A stretch of 64,000 nt of DNA from Euborellia annulipes (GCA_023213315.1 JAKCPI010004479.1:1-64000), one strand, 5' to 3'. Counted from the stretch's first letter, positions 25,201 through 34,895 are shown. A program made the numbers and translations. The notes: generated by a model from the sequence alone, not told the origin.

Positions 25201-28200
25201 TATATTGCACAATAATTGACATTATACAATAATATTGAGCGTCTGTAGATCACATTGAAAGATTGTGCAATATATTGAGTTATTCAAAAAAAAGTTTGAT
25301 TTTTATAGTACAATCTGGTAAATATTGCTTTGTCTGTTGGCAATATTGCTCAATACTAGTTTAATTCTGGGTTGTCTTTTTTTTGTAATGGGTGCATAAG
25401 GTCCGAAGACCAGTGGTCACATGCAGCCAGGAAGAATATATTTAAAAAAGAAAAAAGAAGAAGCATAATTCAACTGCGGGAACTGAGAAGATGCCTGTTG
25501 AGATTAGACTTGAAAGTCTGAAGATAGTAGGTTTTGGGGAAGAAGACACAGGGTGCTTGTTCCAATCACGGGAGGTCATGGAACAAGGAAGATTGGAATT
25601 GACTAGTTCTGTTAGACGTGTGTGAACAACAGAGGGATGCTGGGACGATGCCTCTCTTGTGTTCCGTGTATATGTTGCATTGGGTGGGATAATTGATTTT
25701 AATTCGGCATTGAGCATTGACCATGGTAATACCTTTAGAAGAGAGAGAGTGCAGACACGCTTCTTCTATTATCTAGTGACTGTAGGAATGTCTTCTTATT
25801 AATCCACTTGTTGACTGCACAAGTATTTCCTGCGAACTAATTTATTGAGCAATAATAGTGCACTGTGTGGGTTGTCCAAGTAATACTATTGTACAAAATA
25901 TTGATCGTGTAGGTGCGGCTTAAGAGGCCGCGGAAAAATTATGATATAATGGAACCGCTTTCTTGCGCATATATTCCCTTCTAAACAAAATAGACATACT
26001 TTTTTTTGTTTACTCTTTCTCTGGTTTTTTTTTAAAAAAAATAATATTATTTTTTTATTATTGTAGTTTTTTTGTTTAAAACCTTGCGGTGTTTATTCAT
26101 TTCTTACTTTCAAACAAACCACTTTATATTTAGGGGGGGAAAATAGACATACATATGGATGGAACTGTGTTATTTATTGTATTATCTTGGTTTTGTTTTG
26201 GATTTTGTTCTTTTGTCTTATTTGTGCTTTGATAACTTTTACACCATTTAATTGTTATTTTATATATACACCTAATTTTACATATGCTATGTATAATTTT
26301 GTTTTTACTATTTTATGAGAAAGGGATAGGGGAGGTAGCAGCCAAGGAAATTAAATCAGCAGGACGATTAATTTTTAAAATACAGGATGTTGAATATTAT
26401 TTTTAATTGTCATACAATATATAAAAAATAATTTAACGAATTATATATGTATTACAGTGAATGATAGTGATTGGGGCTTCTTACATTCGACCGAAACGTC
26501 GACGATTAATAATTGAATAAAAGTTTTTTATTTAATTTCCTTGTCTGCTGTATCCATTTTAAAGTTTACAGCCACTTTTCATCGTTATTTAATTTATGTA
26601 TCTAGCCAAAAAAAAAAAAGTTTGGGAACCACTGCACTAGGAAATTATTTCTAGCACCAGTTTAATTCTATTATAGCACAAGTAGTATTTTTTTAATAAA
26701 TTAACTAATAAATCAAACTTTTTTTATTTATAATACAAATTTCGAATTATTTTTTGTGATTAAGTGTTAAAGGACCTCAGTAAGGTGTAAAGGAGAGAAT
26801 CCAAAAATCAGAAGGGAACATTTATTGCAGAAGAATTTTGAAAAAATTTATTTTAAGACTATTAGCAATTGATTTCTTCTGATCAGGCCAGCGTTATTAT
26901 GTAGGCCTATATTTCTCAACCAATTCTTGATTTCTTTCAAAGTATTAAAGAGTAAATTAAATTTTAGTTTATAACAAATTGGAAGGATTTATCAAACATT
27001 TTTTCAACTGCTGCGTAGCTCTTCCCACAGTCCTAGTGGTATACTCAGAAAGCTGACTCACAGAGCAACTACCTGCCTCTCTAATTTCTAAGCCAACTTG
27101 TCGATTTTGTGTTACCATATTGAAGAAATTTAATTATAATTAATTTTTCAAAATATTTAAGAGATTCAAATTATTACTACGTTACTCTAGGCTCGTGTAT
27201 TTAATTTCAAATAGATTCATTGAAAATTGTGCATTTCTATAGAATATACATATATACATACAGGGTCCCTGCAAGTTTGCAAGTTGTTTTAAATATTATA
27301 TCCTTTTAATATTTGATTTAAGAATGGCATGGCTTTTTTCGTGAAATAGGCAAAAAATTTGTTGCCCATTTCGCGAAATAGGCATGAAATTGCCTAATTC
27401 GTGAACTCGGCAGAGGCCTTGCCGATTTCATGAATTAGGCAATTTCGTCGAATCGGCGTAACATATATATAGATAACGTTGGCCTGATGATAACAATGAT
27501 ATGGAGAAATCTTTAATAAATCTTTTCAAAATGCCACAGCTGATTTTTAATCTGGTATAAATATGTCTGAATCAAACAGAAACTGAATAGAATATTCTAA
27601 ATTAGAATTAGAACAGGTCAGGTTATTACTTAAATAAAAACAGCAAACTTTTCATGCCAATATCTAACTTAAACGAAGCTAAGGTGCAAATTCTGGCTGT
27701 ATATCTTTTTGCAATCAGCTGGAGACGTTTCGGTCCATTTATTATGAACCATCCTCAGTCCATGGTTCATAAAATAAATGGCCCGGAATGTCTCCAGCTG
27801 ATTGGCAAAGCATTCAGAGAATTTTCTTTCTTGGTTTCCTCTGCTTCCAAACTTCCTTTATTAAAGGAAGCTAGTTTTATTTCTCTGGATCCCTTAAATA
27901 TATATAGGCCTAGATATCGAGCAAAAGCGATAAACTTTAGTTTTTATAAAATGTAGTATAATTGTTTAAAAAAAAAATGTTTTGTCAAGTTGTAATTTTA
28001 TTTATATATAGGCCTATATATACGTATATTTATTAAATTAAAGCAGATTGGAATTAATTTTTCTGGAATTTTTAAGTGAAGATTTTATCAATAAACCTCG
28101 GGATTCAAAGTATTTGACAAAGATGGTACATTGATTATTTCTGTGCAGTTAAGAAGTCATCGATGGATCTGATCCTCCCATCAACCTGGATCTGGCAATG

Positions 28201-31200
28201 GAGTCTTTATTCGTAAAAAATTGGGATTTTTTTCTCACTTTGAGATATGTATAAGAATGATCTTTTTATACTCATCATCATCATAATCATCTCTGATATA
28301 TAATATAGGTATACATTGATTGTATCTGTGCAGTTGAGGCAACGCCGCAGGATCCTCCTATCACCGTAGATCCGGCAATGATTGGCGTTCTTGTTGGAAT
28401 GGCTCTTATGTTCATCATCATTTGCGTTGTGCTTCGTCTTTTCAGCAGGTAATCAATACTCGTTATTTTTATTTATCTAAAAAATCAATTTAAAGCAATA
28501 CAATCATTTTTTATATAATATTATTGAGAAAAATCGATTAATTTATTAAGAATAATTTCTTAAATTTGATCATTTTTTGCTAAGTTCTTTCTAATTATTT
28601 GTAATCCAAATTCCCAAAATGTTCTATATAGACGGAAAAGCATGATAGTGGTGGTTGGTGCAATATCTGAAGAATTCGGAAGAAGTTTAAAGCAGTTTAA
28701 AATAGAGACTATTTGTTAATATTTGAAGGAGGTGTTGATAATCAAATAGGTAGAAAGACGACTGACGTTTCGGTCACATATGGGACCATCTTCAGGCCAG
28801 GTTAATGTCTGAAAATGTCCGAAACGTCGGCCCTGGTTTATTAATAAATTGAAATATAACTAGCTGCTTGCTCATTCTTTATACCTATTTGATTATTTGT
28901 TAATAGAAAACTTTTTACTAATGGATACAGACTTATAGGAACAGGATTTTTTAAAAGCACAAACATTATTTATTGTTATTGTATAATTTGATTCTGGGTT
29001 GAAGATTTTAGTAAAATTGAAATCAATGAGGTGCAGTTACTTTACCTAAAACACTTTAATAAATATTAAAAATAAAACTATTATGTTTTAATTAGAAGCA
29101 CACCGTTCAACACTGAATGATGGAGTGACTGCGGGTCACTGAGTTCAATTTTATTATTTGCTATTTAATTATTAAACAAAACAAGTGTGAAAACTTCAAT
29201 TAGACTGATAAATTTACACAAGTCTATTTTGTTTAAGGTGAAGCTGGCCAAAGATCTTTTAAATTGTATATTTAAATCTATACTCATAATAAGTAGGCTT
29301 ATCACTATAAATAAAATAGCAAGTAAAAGTTCTTATTTTTATAAAAAATTGGAATTAGGCTTATTAAAAATGTATACTAACCACAATAACTGCTTAATAT
29401 CATATCTGGCAAGGTATATTTATGATTATTTATAAAAGTATTTTGAAAACTCCAATGTACTTTGAAACTGTTATCTTGATGAGTAGCTTAATTATCCATG
29501 CAATTTGTAAAAAAATATAGAAAATTCTTCAAAATTATTCCTTTTAGGGCAGCCATCATTGAGGAAGTAACATGGCTTGGGAAATGGCGCCACATTAGAA
29601 AGTAAAAGAGACCTACTTTTTTAGTATTCTTAGTTTCTTGCTTTCTAACGTTATTTAATATAATGGAAATGTCCTCGGGCTTGGTGTAGTTGGTAGCGCG
29701 CCTGCCTTCTATACCGAGGGTCGCGGGTTCGGATTCCCAGGCAGTCCGATGATTTTATTTAAGCCATTTTGATAACAAATGGATTAAATAAGAATGCCTG
29801 GACTCCCAATATATAAATTAACAAATAACACTGCCGTAACAAGGGTATGAAGCCCCTGAGGCAAGTGTCTAACTTGCGCCCACCCGCCATAATATATAAT
29901 ATTTTTTTAAAAACAATGAAATAATCACAAGTAGAAAACGCACGGCACGGGTCGAACTTAATATTGTCCCTCACTGTACTTTATTTAATAAAAAAAAAAA
30001 ATTATATATTGAGCTCTTGACCAAAATAGATCACTCCTAGGTCTAGAAAATTCTTATCACAATAATGTTTTATTTTTCACTCAAATTTTATATATTATAG
30101 ATTTTGGAAAATAAAAATTAATAAATATTGGTCTATCAAAATAAAAAGTTTAATTTTAACTGAATAAGTTCAACCGTACCGCAGAAACAAATCCCCTTGA
30201 TGTATCGTCGTGGACTTGGCTGTAAAAAAAAGAGTGAAGAAATTTGAAATATGTTTGTTTTTTGTCCAGGGCTCGTTGGCGTGAGAACAGGACCATCTTC
30301 AACACTCCGAATCCTAGGCTGATGAACGTGTCGTTGCTGAGAGACAGTAAGTTGCTGCACAGCGGTGAGGGACGCAGGGGGTCGCGGGGCTCAATGCGAG
30401 TCGCATCTCGACAACCCAGTATGGCATCCCTGCGACCCCAGTCCCCCACTCAAGGTAATTTGACCAAGACTTAAGAGCTACTAGTCAAGTTAACACTATA
30501 CAATAGCACATCCACTTCATCCTCACGCTATGTGAGTTATAATTGTTAATTAGGGTTGATATTAATTAACTTGATTATTTTCTTTATATTTTGAAGTCTT
30601 ATTATCAAGAAATAATATTAAAAGGTCATTTTATAAAAAGTCTCTATAAAAATATACAAGTTTTATCGAAAAGAAATTTTTTATTTAAAAATTGACACTC
30701 AGAAAAGAAAATTATTCAATTTTTTGCTTCAATGGCTGCATGATTATCAGCCTAATTGTAATGGGCTTAAGAAATTGACGATTGCAGGGTTCTCTTAAAA
30801 ATAATTTGGGGGAGGGAGGGGTGATAATACAAGTTTATAATTCAAAATTATCATTAATCAATTTTCTAAGAAGTATAATGAATGAGAATAAATTTTTTAT
30901 AGCGAGAAACATCTCATGGTTTTGCAAGTATAATAACTTTGTTGGATAAAAAAAAAAAATTATTTACATTTTATCATTACACGATCAATATTTACTTCAA
31001 TATTTTGTACAATTGTATTACTTGGCCACCCCACATGGGGCAATATTATTGCTCAATAAATTAGTTCGCGGGGGATACTTGGGGCGTAAACATGTGGAAT
31101 TAATAAAAGAAAGACAGAACCTAGAACTGACCTAGTATTGCGCAATATTGTCAATAGACGAAGCAATATTTACTAGATTGCACAATAAAAAGGAAACTGT

Positions 31201-32531
31201 TTTTGATTGACTCAATATATTGCGTAGAGCCCTGCACGGGTACGGGTTGGTCCGTAGGCCCGTTACCCACCAGGTCCGCGGGCCGGGCCGGGCGGTCTTT
31301 AGAGGCCATGAAAAAAATTACGGGCGGGTACCGCGGGCACGGATCTATAAAACAAAAATCAAAAAATTTGAAATATTTCTTTTTTCCTACATCTGAGATC
31401 ATGAAAAAGTTGAGTTTTTTTATTATAAATTTAAAATAAAATGAAAAATAAAATTATTTTATTTAAAAATTGCTAGACATTCGTTCATTCATTCACTAAA
31501 TCTCGAGCGGGTTTGAAAATATTCCGGGCGGGCTTGAAGAATGGTAAAAAATTACGGGCCGGGTACGGGCGGGAAGTAAAAAAAATACGGACACGGGCCG
31601 GTCCGGGCCAAAAAAATCGGCCCGTGCAGGGCTCTAATATTGCGTAATCTTTCAATGTGATCTACAGACGCTCAATATTATTGTACAATGTCAATTATTG
31701 TGCAATAATGACGTAAATATTGATCGTGTAGGGGCCGCTTTAAATCAGTATATTGTTCTTTACACCACGGAAATATTTTTGAAATCCGATTTGGATATGG
31801 AAAATAATTTTGTTCTAAGAGCAATTTCCAATCGTTGGAAAGCGAAACAATCAGGTGCATGCACAGTAGTTTTTTTTGGGCAAAAATGCTCTAAATGGTT
31901 GGAAATTAGTCTCGGAACAAACCTATTATTTGTTAGTATCAGCCCTAATTTTATTTATTTAGTTTTAATGTGATTATCATCTGTGAAAAAGAGAGAAATT
32001 GATGTACTCCGTATATTATAGATTATAGCCTACATATCACGACTCATTTGTGTTGCATTGATTTGATGTTAAAGCAGTAATCTGGTAGGATTTTGTAAGC
32101 TTCTTAGTAGAGGATTGAAGATAAATGAGTCCAAATAGAGTGCACTCTCCTTTCCCAACTCCTTGTTGGCTGTCGTCGTCGTCGTACGATTCCTGAAGCA
32201 CCAATGTCCGCACCAAAAATGTATTGAGTCAAATCAATTGGACAAATACGTTATATCGACGTCCCGTCGTCTCTTTTTCTTTCCTCACTCTCTGACAGGT
32301 GATGACTCCCACTAAATAATACACAACTCCTCCGATGTGACCCCAGCTGGCGGGCCGACGTCGGGCCCCGGGGGCGCCGGTGCATCCCGTCGTGGCAGTC
32401 GGGCGAGCAACGCATCTGGCACGTCTACCCGATCAGCTAAATCACCGTCGAAACCAACCTCACCGGCAGATAAGAACAACTCAACCTGCGAGAGCATCAC
32501 CATCGAGGTGCCACACCCGGACAAGGCGTAG
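13257..32531 (+). CDS. Single-pass membrane protein with two cysteine-rich modules and a Ser/Arg-rich tail (5' incomplete)
   Basis: Five exons join in frame: 13257-13412, 24650-24790, 28334-28448, 30270-30454 and 32347-32531, giving about 259 residues. Exons 1 and 2 each encode a six-cysteine module (CIEDRNC...CDPQTKRCTC; CKYDDQC...CRDDKCKC) resembling the EB/EGF-like repeats of insect surface proteins. Exon 3 holds one membrane helix (IGVLVGMALMFIIICVV). Exon 4 starts the cytosolic tail (RTIFNTPNPRL, RRGSRGS). Exon 5 is Ser/Pro/Gly-rich (SRRGSR, KSPSKPTSP) and ends SITIEVPHPDKA, then TAG. All joins use GT-AG and keep phase. The signal peptide and start codon must lie upstream of the window. 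The final junction is ambiguous: a stronger acceptor 48 bp earlier brings in an in-frame TAA. The exon 2 donor (gtgcgg) is weak. I do not recognise the gene; a role in adhesion or signalling is only a guess. Confidence 0.8.
13515..14250. repeat. Foldback repeat in intron 1 of the membrane-protein gene
   Basis: The outer arms mirror each other over about 110 bp: 'ctttatccattctctttatt' near 13580 and 'aataaagagaatggataaag' near 14183, with 'actatgatagtaaacttttt' and 'aaaaagtttactaacatagt' outside. An inner pair ('cggtccaaaaccgttcagtt' near 13830, 'aactgaatggttttggaccg' near 13900) is nested inside. No coding sequence. Confidence 0.75.
14251..15066. other. No feature seen (intron)
   Basis: AT-rich intron sequence with no repeat family that I can place and no plausible additional exon. 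Confidence 0.45.
15067..15312. mobile_element. Non-autonomous hAT-type element
   Basis: Ends 'cataggcgtcattt' and 'aaatgacgccactg' are flanked by perfect 8-bp duplications gatgaata (15059-15066 and 15313-15320). A G-run faces C-runs near the left end, and another C-run lies near the right end. Confidence 0.85.
15403..15665. mobile_element. Non-autonomous hAT-type element at the edge of a Tc1-like element
   Basis: Ends 'caagggcggattaa' and 'ttaatccgccactg' are flanked by perfect 8-bp duplications ttcgtaca (15395-15402 and 15666-15673). It is the same subfamily as 4930-5183. The right duplication overlaps the first bases of the Tc1-like left end, so this element landed at the very boundary of the Tc1-like copy. 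Confidence 0.88.
15899..16335. repeat. Foldback nested in the Tc1-like element, with a hammerhead-like half
   Basis: 'ttggaggtttacttctttta' (15903) mirrors 'taaaagaagtaaacctccaa' (16306). Inside, the - strand reads 'ggcctgatgatggtcc' and 'ggacc' near 16074-16112, the CTGANGA and stem II half of the ribozyme family. A long G/A-run tract (16037-16080) interrupts what should be the GAAAC side. Confidence 0.7.
16395..17395 (-). pseudogene. Tc1-like transposase, inactivated
   Basis: Reading the - strand from about 17395 gives a Tc1-type N-terminal helix-turn-helix region: GRNIIIRLHNQCKSHTEIS, then IVGRVFSSIRSIIHRF. Farther on there are traces of the catalytic part, with a DES-like piece near 16930 (ILSDESNFNIF-type reading) and FQQ near 16685. 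Stops and frameshifts break every part, so no protein can be made. Confidence 0.65.
17711..18463. other. No feature seen (intron)
   Basis: AT-rich intron DNA without clear exon signals or a recognised repeat. Confidence 0.45.
18464..18870. mobile_element. Non-autonomous hAT-type element
   Basis: Ends 'cagtggtgtagccag' and the diverged 'gtggttacgactatg' are flanked by perfect 8-bp duplications ctttcaag (18456-18463 and 18871-18878). A G-run near the left faces a C-run near the right. An R1-terminus-like scrap ('caatactttctct') lies inside near 18690. Confidence 0.8.
18871..19727. other. No gene seen; one degenerate ribozyme-family motif
   Basis: Intron DNA with a G-rich run at 19190-19210. 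On the - strand near 19545-19592 there is a worn hammerhead-like core ('gccttgaagatggcc', 'cccgaaacctcggcc') whose stem I (GCC/GGC) still pairs. Confidence 0.45.
19830..19874 (-). ncRNA. Hammerhead-ribozyme-like motif (one of an inverted pair)
   Basis: On the - strand stem I is TGGA (19874-19871) with TCCA (19833-19830). The core is CTGAGGA (19870-19864) plus one T. Stem II is GGC with GCC around an AT-rich loop, then GAAAC. Between GAAAC and GTC there is one extra T, which may weaken it. A degraded mirror copy follows on the + strand at about 19945-19990. Confidence 0.6.
20573..20931. repeat. Foldback carrying two inverted hammerhead-like motifs
   Basis: Arms of about 130 bp: 'ccacgctgatttttcggcaa' (20582) mirrors 'ttgccgaaaaatcagcgtgg' (about 20893). 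Each arm carries a hammerhead-like motif facing the centre (20659-20704 on the - strand; 20790-20834 on the + strand). Confidence 0.8.
20790..20834 (+). ncRNA. Hammerhead-ribozyme-like motif
   Basis: Stem I is TTCCT (20790-20794) with AGGAA (20830-20834). The core is CTGAGGA (20795-20801), then one extra A. A loose stem II follows, then GAAA (20822-20825) and TATT, giving a minimal AUAU stem III with AUU as the cleavage triplet. The mirror copy has a better stem II (GAAG/CTTC) but a poorer stem I. Confidence 0.65.
21124..21166 (-). ncRNA. Hammerhead-ribozyme-like motif (left member of pair)
   Basis: The - strand reads GTC, CTGAAGA, T, then GGGA pairing TCCC, GAAAC, GTC, GACGA. Stem I is 3 bp (GTC/GAC) with a mismatch beyond. 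Stem II is cleaner than in its mirror partner. Confidence 0.65.
21191..21235 (+). ncRNA. Hammerhead-ribozyme-like motif (right member of pair)
   Basis: Stem I is a perfect 6 bp: ATCGTC (21191-21196) with GACGAT (21230-21235). The core is CTGAAGA (21197-21203) plus T. Stem II is imperfect (AGGAG/TTCCC side). GAAA (21222-21225) is followed by CGTC, so stem III is the minimal self-complementary ACGU and cleavage is predicted after C21229. Confidence 0.7.
21300..23130. other. No gene seen (intron)
   Basis: AT-rich intron DNA. At 22855-22900 there is a fragment related to the tRNA-like element at 8389 ('tgcaccaggccaccgga'). No exon-like open frame has splice signals. Confidence 0.45.
23131..24396 (+). 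repeat. R1 element, apparently split by about 590 bp
   Basis: The 5' hairpin and first two thirds lie at 23131-23585. The 3' third ('ataaaatttcaacctcctag' to 'gaagtaagagaaagt') lies at 24178-24396. The DNA between (23586-24177) is foreign to R1, includes GC-rich 'ttcgcg' pieces at 24017-24140, and is unidentified. I did not find a clean target duplication. Confidence 0.65.
25169..25919. mobile_element. TTAA-flanked inverted-repeat element
   Basis: Ends 'agcggcccctacacgatcaa' and its mirror ('ttgatcgtgtaggtgcggc') abut TTAA on both sides (25165-25168, 25920-25923). A second copy at 30978-31739 shares these ends. TTAA targets suggest piggyBac-like insertion, but the termini are not classic piggyBac, so the superfamily is open. 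Confidence 0.7.
25442..25717 (-). pseudogene. Possible C-terminal remnant of a non-LTR retrotransposon ORF
   Basis: The - strand frame contains RLTELVNSNLPCSMTSRDWN followed by S...P.IFRLSSL. This resembles the segment after the reverse transcriptase of many LINEs (arginine-rich, 'fpxtirdWN.LP', then 'F...L'). No catalytic domain is nearby. The match is by eye and modest. Confidence 0.35.
26635..27699. other. No gene seen (intron); small inverted repeat
   Basis: A 27335-27460 palindrome is built on 'tttcgtgaaataggc' and 'gaattaggcaatttcg' type units. A + strand half-motif of the ribozyme family ('gaccgaaacgtcgacg') lies just to the left at about 26489, inside the hAT-like element. Otherwise featureless. 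Confidence 0.45.
27700..27805. repeat. Small foldback with a hammerhead-like motif
   Basis: 'gcaatcagctggagacg' (27711) mirrors 'tgtctccagctgattggc' (about 27789), with 'tttattatgaaccat' and 'atggttcataaaataaa' inside. The - strand motif is annotated separately. Confidence 0.75.
27720..27762 (-). ncRNA. Hammerhead-ribozyme-like motif
   Basis: On the - strand stem I is TGGA (27762-27759) with TCCA (27723-27720). The core is CTGAGGA (27758-27752) plus T. Stem II is GGTTC with GGACC (5 bp, one G-U), then GAAAC and GTC. All core bases are present and stem III is the minimal ACGU. Confidence 0.7.
28124..28201 (+). pseudogene. Relic duplicate of the transmembrane exon
   Basis: About 190 bp before the real exon 3 lies a diverged copy of its acceptor and first part. 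'acattgatt..ttctgtgcagtt' matches 'acattgatt..atctgtgcagtt' at 28316-28335, followed by 'gatcctcc.atcaacc.ggatc.ggcaatg'. The copy has no membrane-helix code and no donor, so it looks like a dead tandem exon duplication. Confidence 0.65.
28733..28905. repeat. Foldback with hammerhead-like sequences (intron 3)
   Basis: The outer ends 'aatcaaataggta' and 'tacctatttgatt' mirror each other. The - strand at 28761-28800 reads 'ggcctgaagatggtccc' then 'gaccgaaacgtc'. The right arm has a shortened core ('gtctgaaaatgtccgaaacg'). Stem I does not pair locally in the left copy, so it may be inactive. Confidence 0.65.
29668..29830 (+). repeat. SINE-A copy, 3' truncated
   Basis: An A-box-like 'cttggtgtagttggtagcgc', B-box-like 'gcgggttcggattccc', 'tccgatgattttatttaagc', a hairpin and 'aatgcctggac' are present. 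A hAT-like tip ('cactgccgtaac') follows at 29830. It lies in intron 3 of the membrane-protein gene. Confidence 0.75.
30978..31739. mobile_element. TTAA-type inverted-repeat element, left end truncated
   Basis: The right end 'gatcgtgtaggggccgct' abuts TTAA (31740-31743). The left end begins in mid-repeat at 'tacacgatcaatattt'. It is the same family as 25169-25919. The hAT element 31225-31636 is nested inside. It lies in intron 4 of the membrane-protein gene. Confidence 0.7.
31225..31636. mobile_element. Non-autonomous hAT-type element with a perfect 8-bp duplication
   Basis: Ends 'tagagccctgcacggg' and 'cccgtgcagggctcta' are exact inverted repeats. The flanks are ATATTGCG at 31217-31224 and 31637-31644. 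The interior is GC-rich near both ends ('ggtccgcgggccgggccg'). Confidence 0.9.
32299..32346 (+). other. 48-nt alternative 5' extension of the last exon with an in-frame TAA
   Basis: The strongest acceptor before the last coding exon is the pyrimidine-rich tract ending ctgacag at 32298. Using it adds exactly 48 nt and keeps the frame, but TAA at 32313-32315 would end the protein after GDDSH. The weaker acceptor ending accccag at 32346 skips the stop and opens the 60-residue tail. Confidence 0.6.
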
Positions 32532-34050
32532 GCGACGAGCTCCCTGCCTGAGGTGGTTGCTTAAGCGACCTCGTCGACGACACTCTCACCTTCTTCTTTT
32601 TTTTTTTCTTTATTCACCAAAGCACTATTAGAAGTAAGGTCGGCTTTTTTTAGGCGAGCCGCTTACGCGACCCCGTTTTTTTTTTTCTTTCAAATGCACA
32701 TCTTCTAAACGGGCGTCCTTAATCCAAATAAATTCTCTTAGGGACCATGAAAAAAAAAAAATATTCCTCTTAAAAAAAGCCTGCGCCGAGTCAGATGATT
32801 ACAAATGGAAACAAAAAAAATTTAAGGGATGTCCATTTGGAGGAACCGTGCTTTTTTTTGGTCGAAATAAAAAAAGAGGGAGATTATATATGAAAAAATG
32901 GGCAACATCGAACATAAAACAAACAAACAAAAAAGTACAATTTAACTAACGCCACCCGGGTTTCAACAACAATTTGATTTTATTGAAGTTAGAAATTTAA
33001 AAATTAAAAATATAGATAATCTTTAAAGCTTATTATATATAATTCAAATTATTAAAAAAAAAATAGAATTTATTGATAAATTTAATCAATCGCTTTTATT
33101 TATAGAACTTAACATGCATGCATAAATAGGGAAAAAAAAAACAGAAAAAAAATTTTAGTCATAAAATAGCACTAGAAAAAAAAAATTTAGCATCTTTTTG
33201 ACCGGGTCGCCTCAAGGCCCTATTTCTCTCTCTCTGTATAATCTAATCTCTAAAAGGCGCACTATTTAGGACGTATGCAGTCCGGGGGTGGCAATGGGGA
33301 AGGCCACCCCTGAACGCATCGCCCCTTTAGACTTTAGGGGACGAGCTCCTATTTACTAAATAATTATATATATATATATACATAATAATGATATAAAATA
33401 TATATTCTTTATACCTCCTATTCTCTGCTCAAACTCTACGCCAAGCTAACCTGTGAATAAATTTATAAAGTAATATTAGTATTTTTAATTACTTTTTAGA
33501 AGTGGATTAGATATTTCACCCAGATATATATATATATATACCACTTTTCTAAGCTTCAAGACTTTAACAAAAAAAGACTAAATTCTAAAACAATCACTAA
33601 GAGAGGTTTTCGGCGTCGCTTCGGGGAAGTGCGACGGCAAAAATCACTCTAAAAAAAAAATGGAAAATAAACACAAATTTTAATATAAAACTTTTTTTGA
33701 TATTACAAAAAAAAAAGAAAACTCTTTGCCCTTAAATCTTAGCTAATTGTTTTTTCTAAGAACTTGACGTGTTATTTTCTACTGTCTAGCATATAGAAAA
33801 AAAATATAGGAATTTTAGGGATTTCAAATGTCCAAAAAATGAAATAAAAGCAGAGTATTGTCATTTTTAGCAAATTTCTTAAAAATAAGCATATATTTCA
33901 ATTATAATATTATACAAGGACTTCTTTAAATTATATATATACAAACAAATATATATATATATATATAAACTGTGTAATGACTTTCTTACAGTTGACTTGT
34001 GTATTTCACTCTGTTTCTTTTAATAAAATTATAAATTATCATTGAATTTT
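32532..34050 (+). other. Likely 3' UTR of the membrane-protein gene
   Basis: T-rich and A-rich sequence follows the TAG. AATAAA occurs at 33457-33462 and 34022-34027. The latter is followed by a T-rich stretch and is the better end. Several TA microsatellites lie within. No other gene is seen. Confidence 0.5.
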
Positions 34051-34084
34051 AGAGTGTATTATTTTTTTATTTTTTTAATACCTT

Positions 34085-34179
34085 TTTTAAAGGCATACTT
34101 GCTTTCCAATTCTGTAAATTTTAAATTCCTCTTCATTTAAACTCTTGTGCTTTAAAGATTTGAACCATCGCCATTTTTC
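34085..34179 (-). pseudogene. Possible relic of the ZNF830 terminal exon
   Basis: On the - strand an acceptor-like 'tacattttcag' precedes sequence containing 'agtttaaatgaagaggaat', nearly identical to 'agtttaaatgaagaagaat' in the true last exon at 35695-35848. If spliced after exon 4 it would stop after about eight codons. I read it as a decayed duplicate rather than a used alternative exon. Confidence 0.45.
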
Positions 34180-34410
34180 CTGAAAATGTAAAAAGAAGAT
34201 TAATGGAAAAAAAACTTTTTTGTTTTATATCTATTAGGCCTACCACTAAAACGAAATTGAAGTAATATTGATTGATACTCCCTCAGTTCGAAAATATGGT
34301 ATACATTTGCAAAAAAAATAAAATAAAACTAAAATTTAATATAAAAATTATATTATATACATTTTGTTAATAAAATATAATTAAATACAAATATATATAT
34401 ATAATTAAAT

Positions 34411-34895
34411 AAAATTTGGTGTGATGGTTGCACAGAACACAACTTTTTCTTACCTTCGGCAATCGAAAGTTGTGTTCTGTGCTTGGGTCGACATATATTT
34501 AGTTTCCCCCGATATATTAAAATTCAAGATATAAAATTTATAATTTAAGGCAGGAAAGTAATTTTTAATGAATATATTAAATCAATATGCTTTGTTCGTA
34601 ACAATTAAATTGTTAAGTTTTGCAATAAAAAAATAATTGGTGCATTTCAGAGTTTTTAATTGCTGTAGAATCATATCAAAAATCATTCCATCCCTGATCT
34701 GTAATTCCCTTATTTTCGAATTTTTTTTCCAAACTCAAAAAAGTTGGGGGACCACTATAATATTTTAATCAAACAAGACATAAACTATGACTTGTGCAAA
34801 AATAATCGATCAATTCAGTAAGGCCAATTTCGATTTTTTTTAGAATGAGCCATATGTATATTAATATATATACATATAGGTAAGAGAAGTAAAAA
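34411..34895 (+). repeat. R1 element, degenerate
   Basis: The 5' hairpin ('tgcacagaacacaacttttt' facing 'gaaagttgtgttctgtgctt') and a short flank at 34411-34550, then unrelated AT-rich DNA. A worn 3' hairpin with 'aggtaagagaagt' lies at about 34850-34895. Confidence 0.6.

Larger units (their letters stand above)
25063..26634. mobile_element. hAT-like element with nested insertions (intron 2)
   Basis: Ends 'cagtgattcccaaact' (25063) and 'agtttgggaaccactg' (26634) are typical hAT termini. The flanks share only CTAG, so the 8-bp duplication has decayed. The TTAA-flanked element 25169-25919 is inside it. No intact transposase is seen. Confidence 0.65.

Noticed and set aside
30136..30474. - strand frames of 74 and 97 residues
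   Set aside because: They are shadows of exon 4 of the + strand membrane-protein gene, which has matching splice sites and phase.
32337..32531. A GTG start for a separate small protein at 32337
   Set aside because: The frame is continuous with the preceding exon through a valid acceptor and is better explained as the last exon of the membrane-protein gene.
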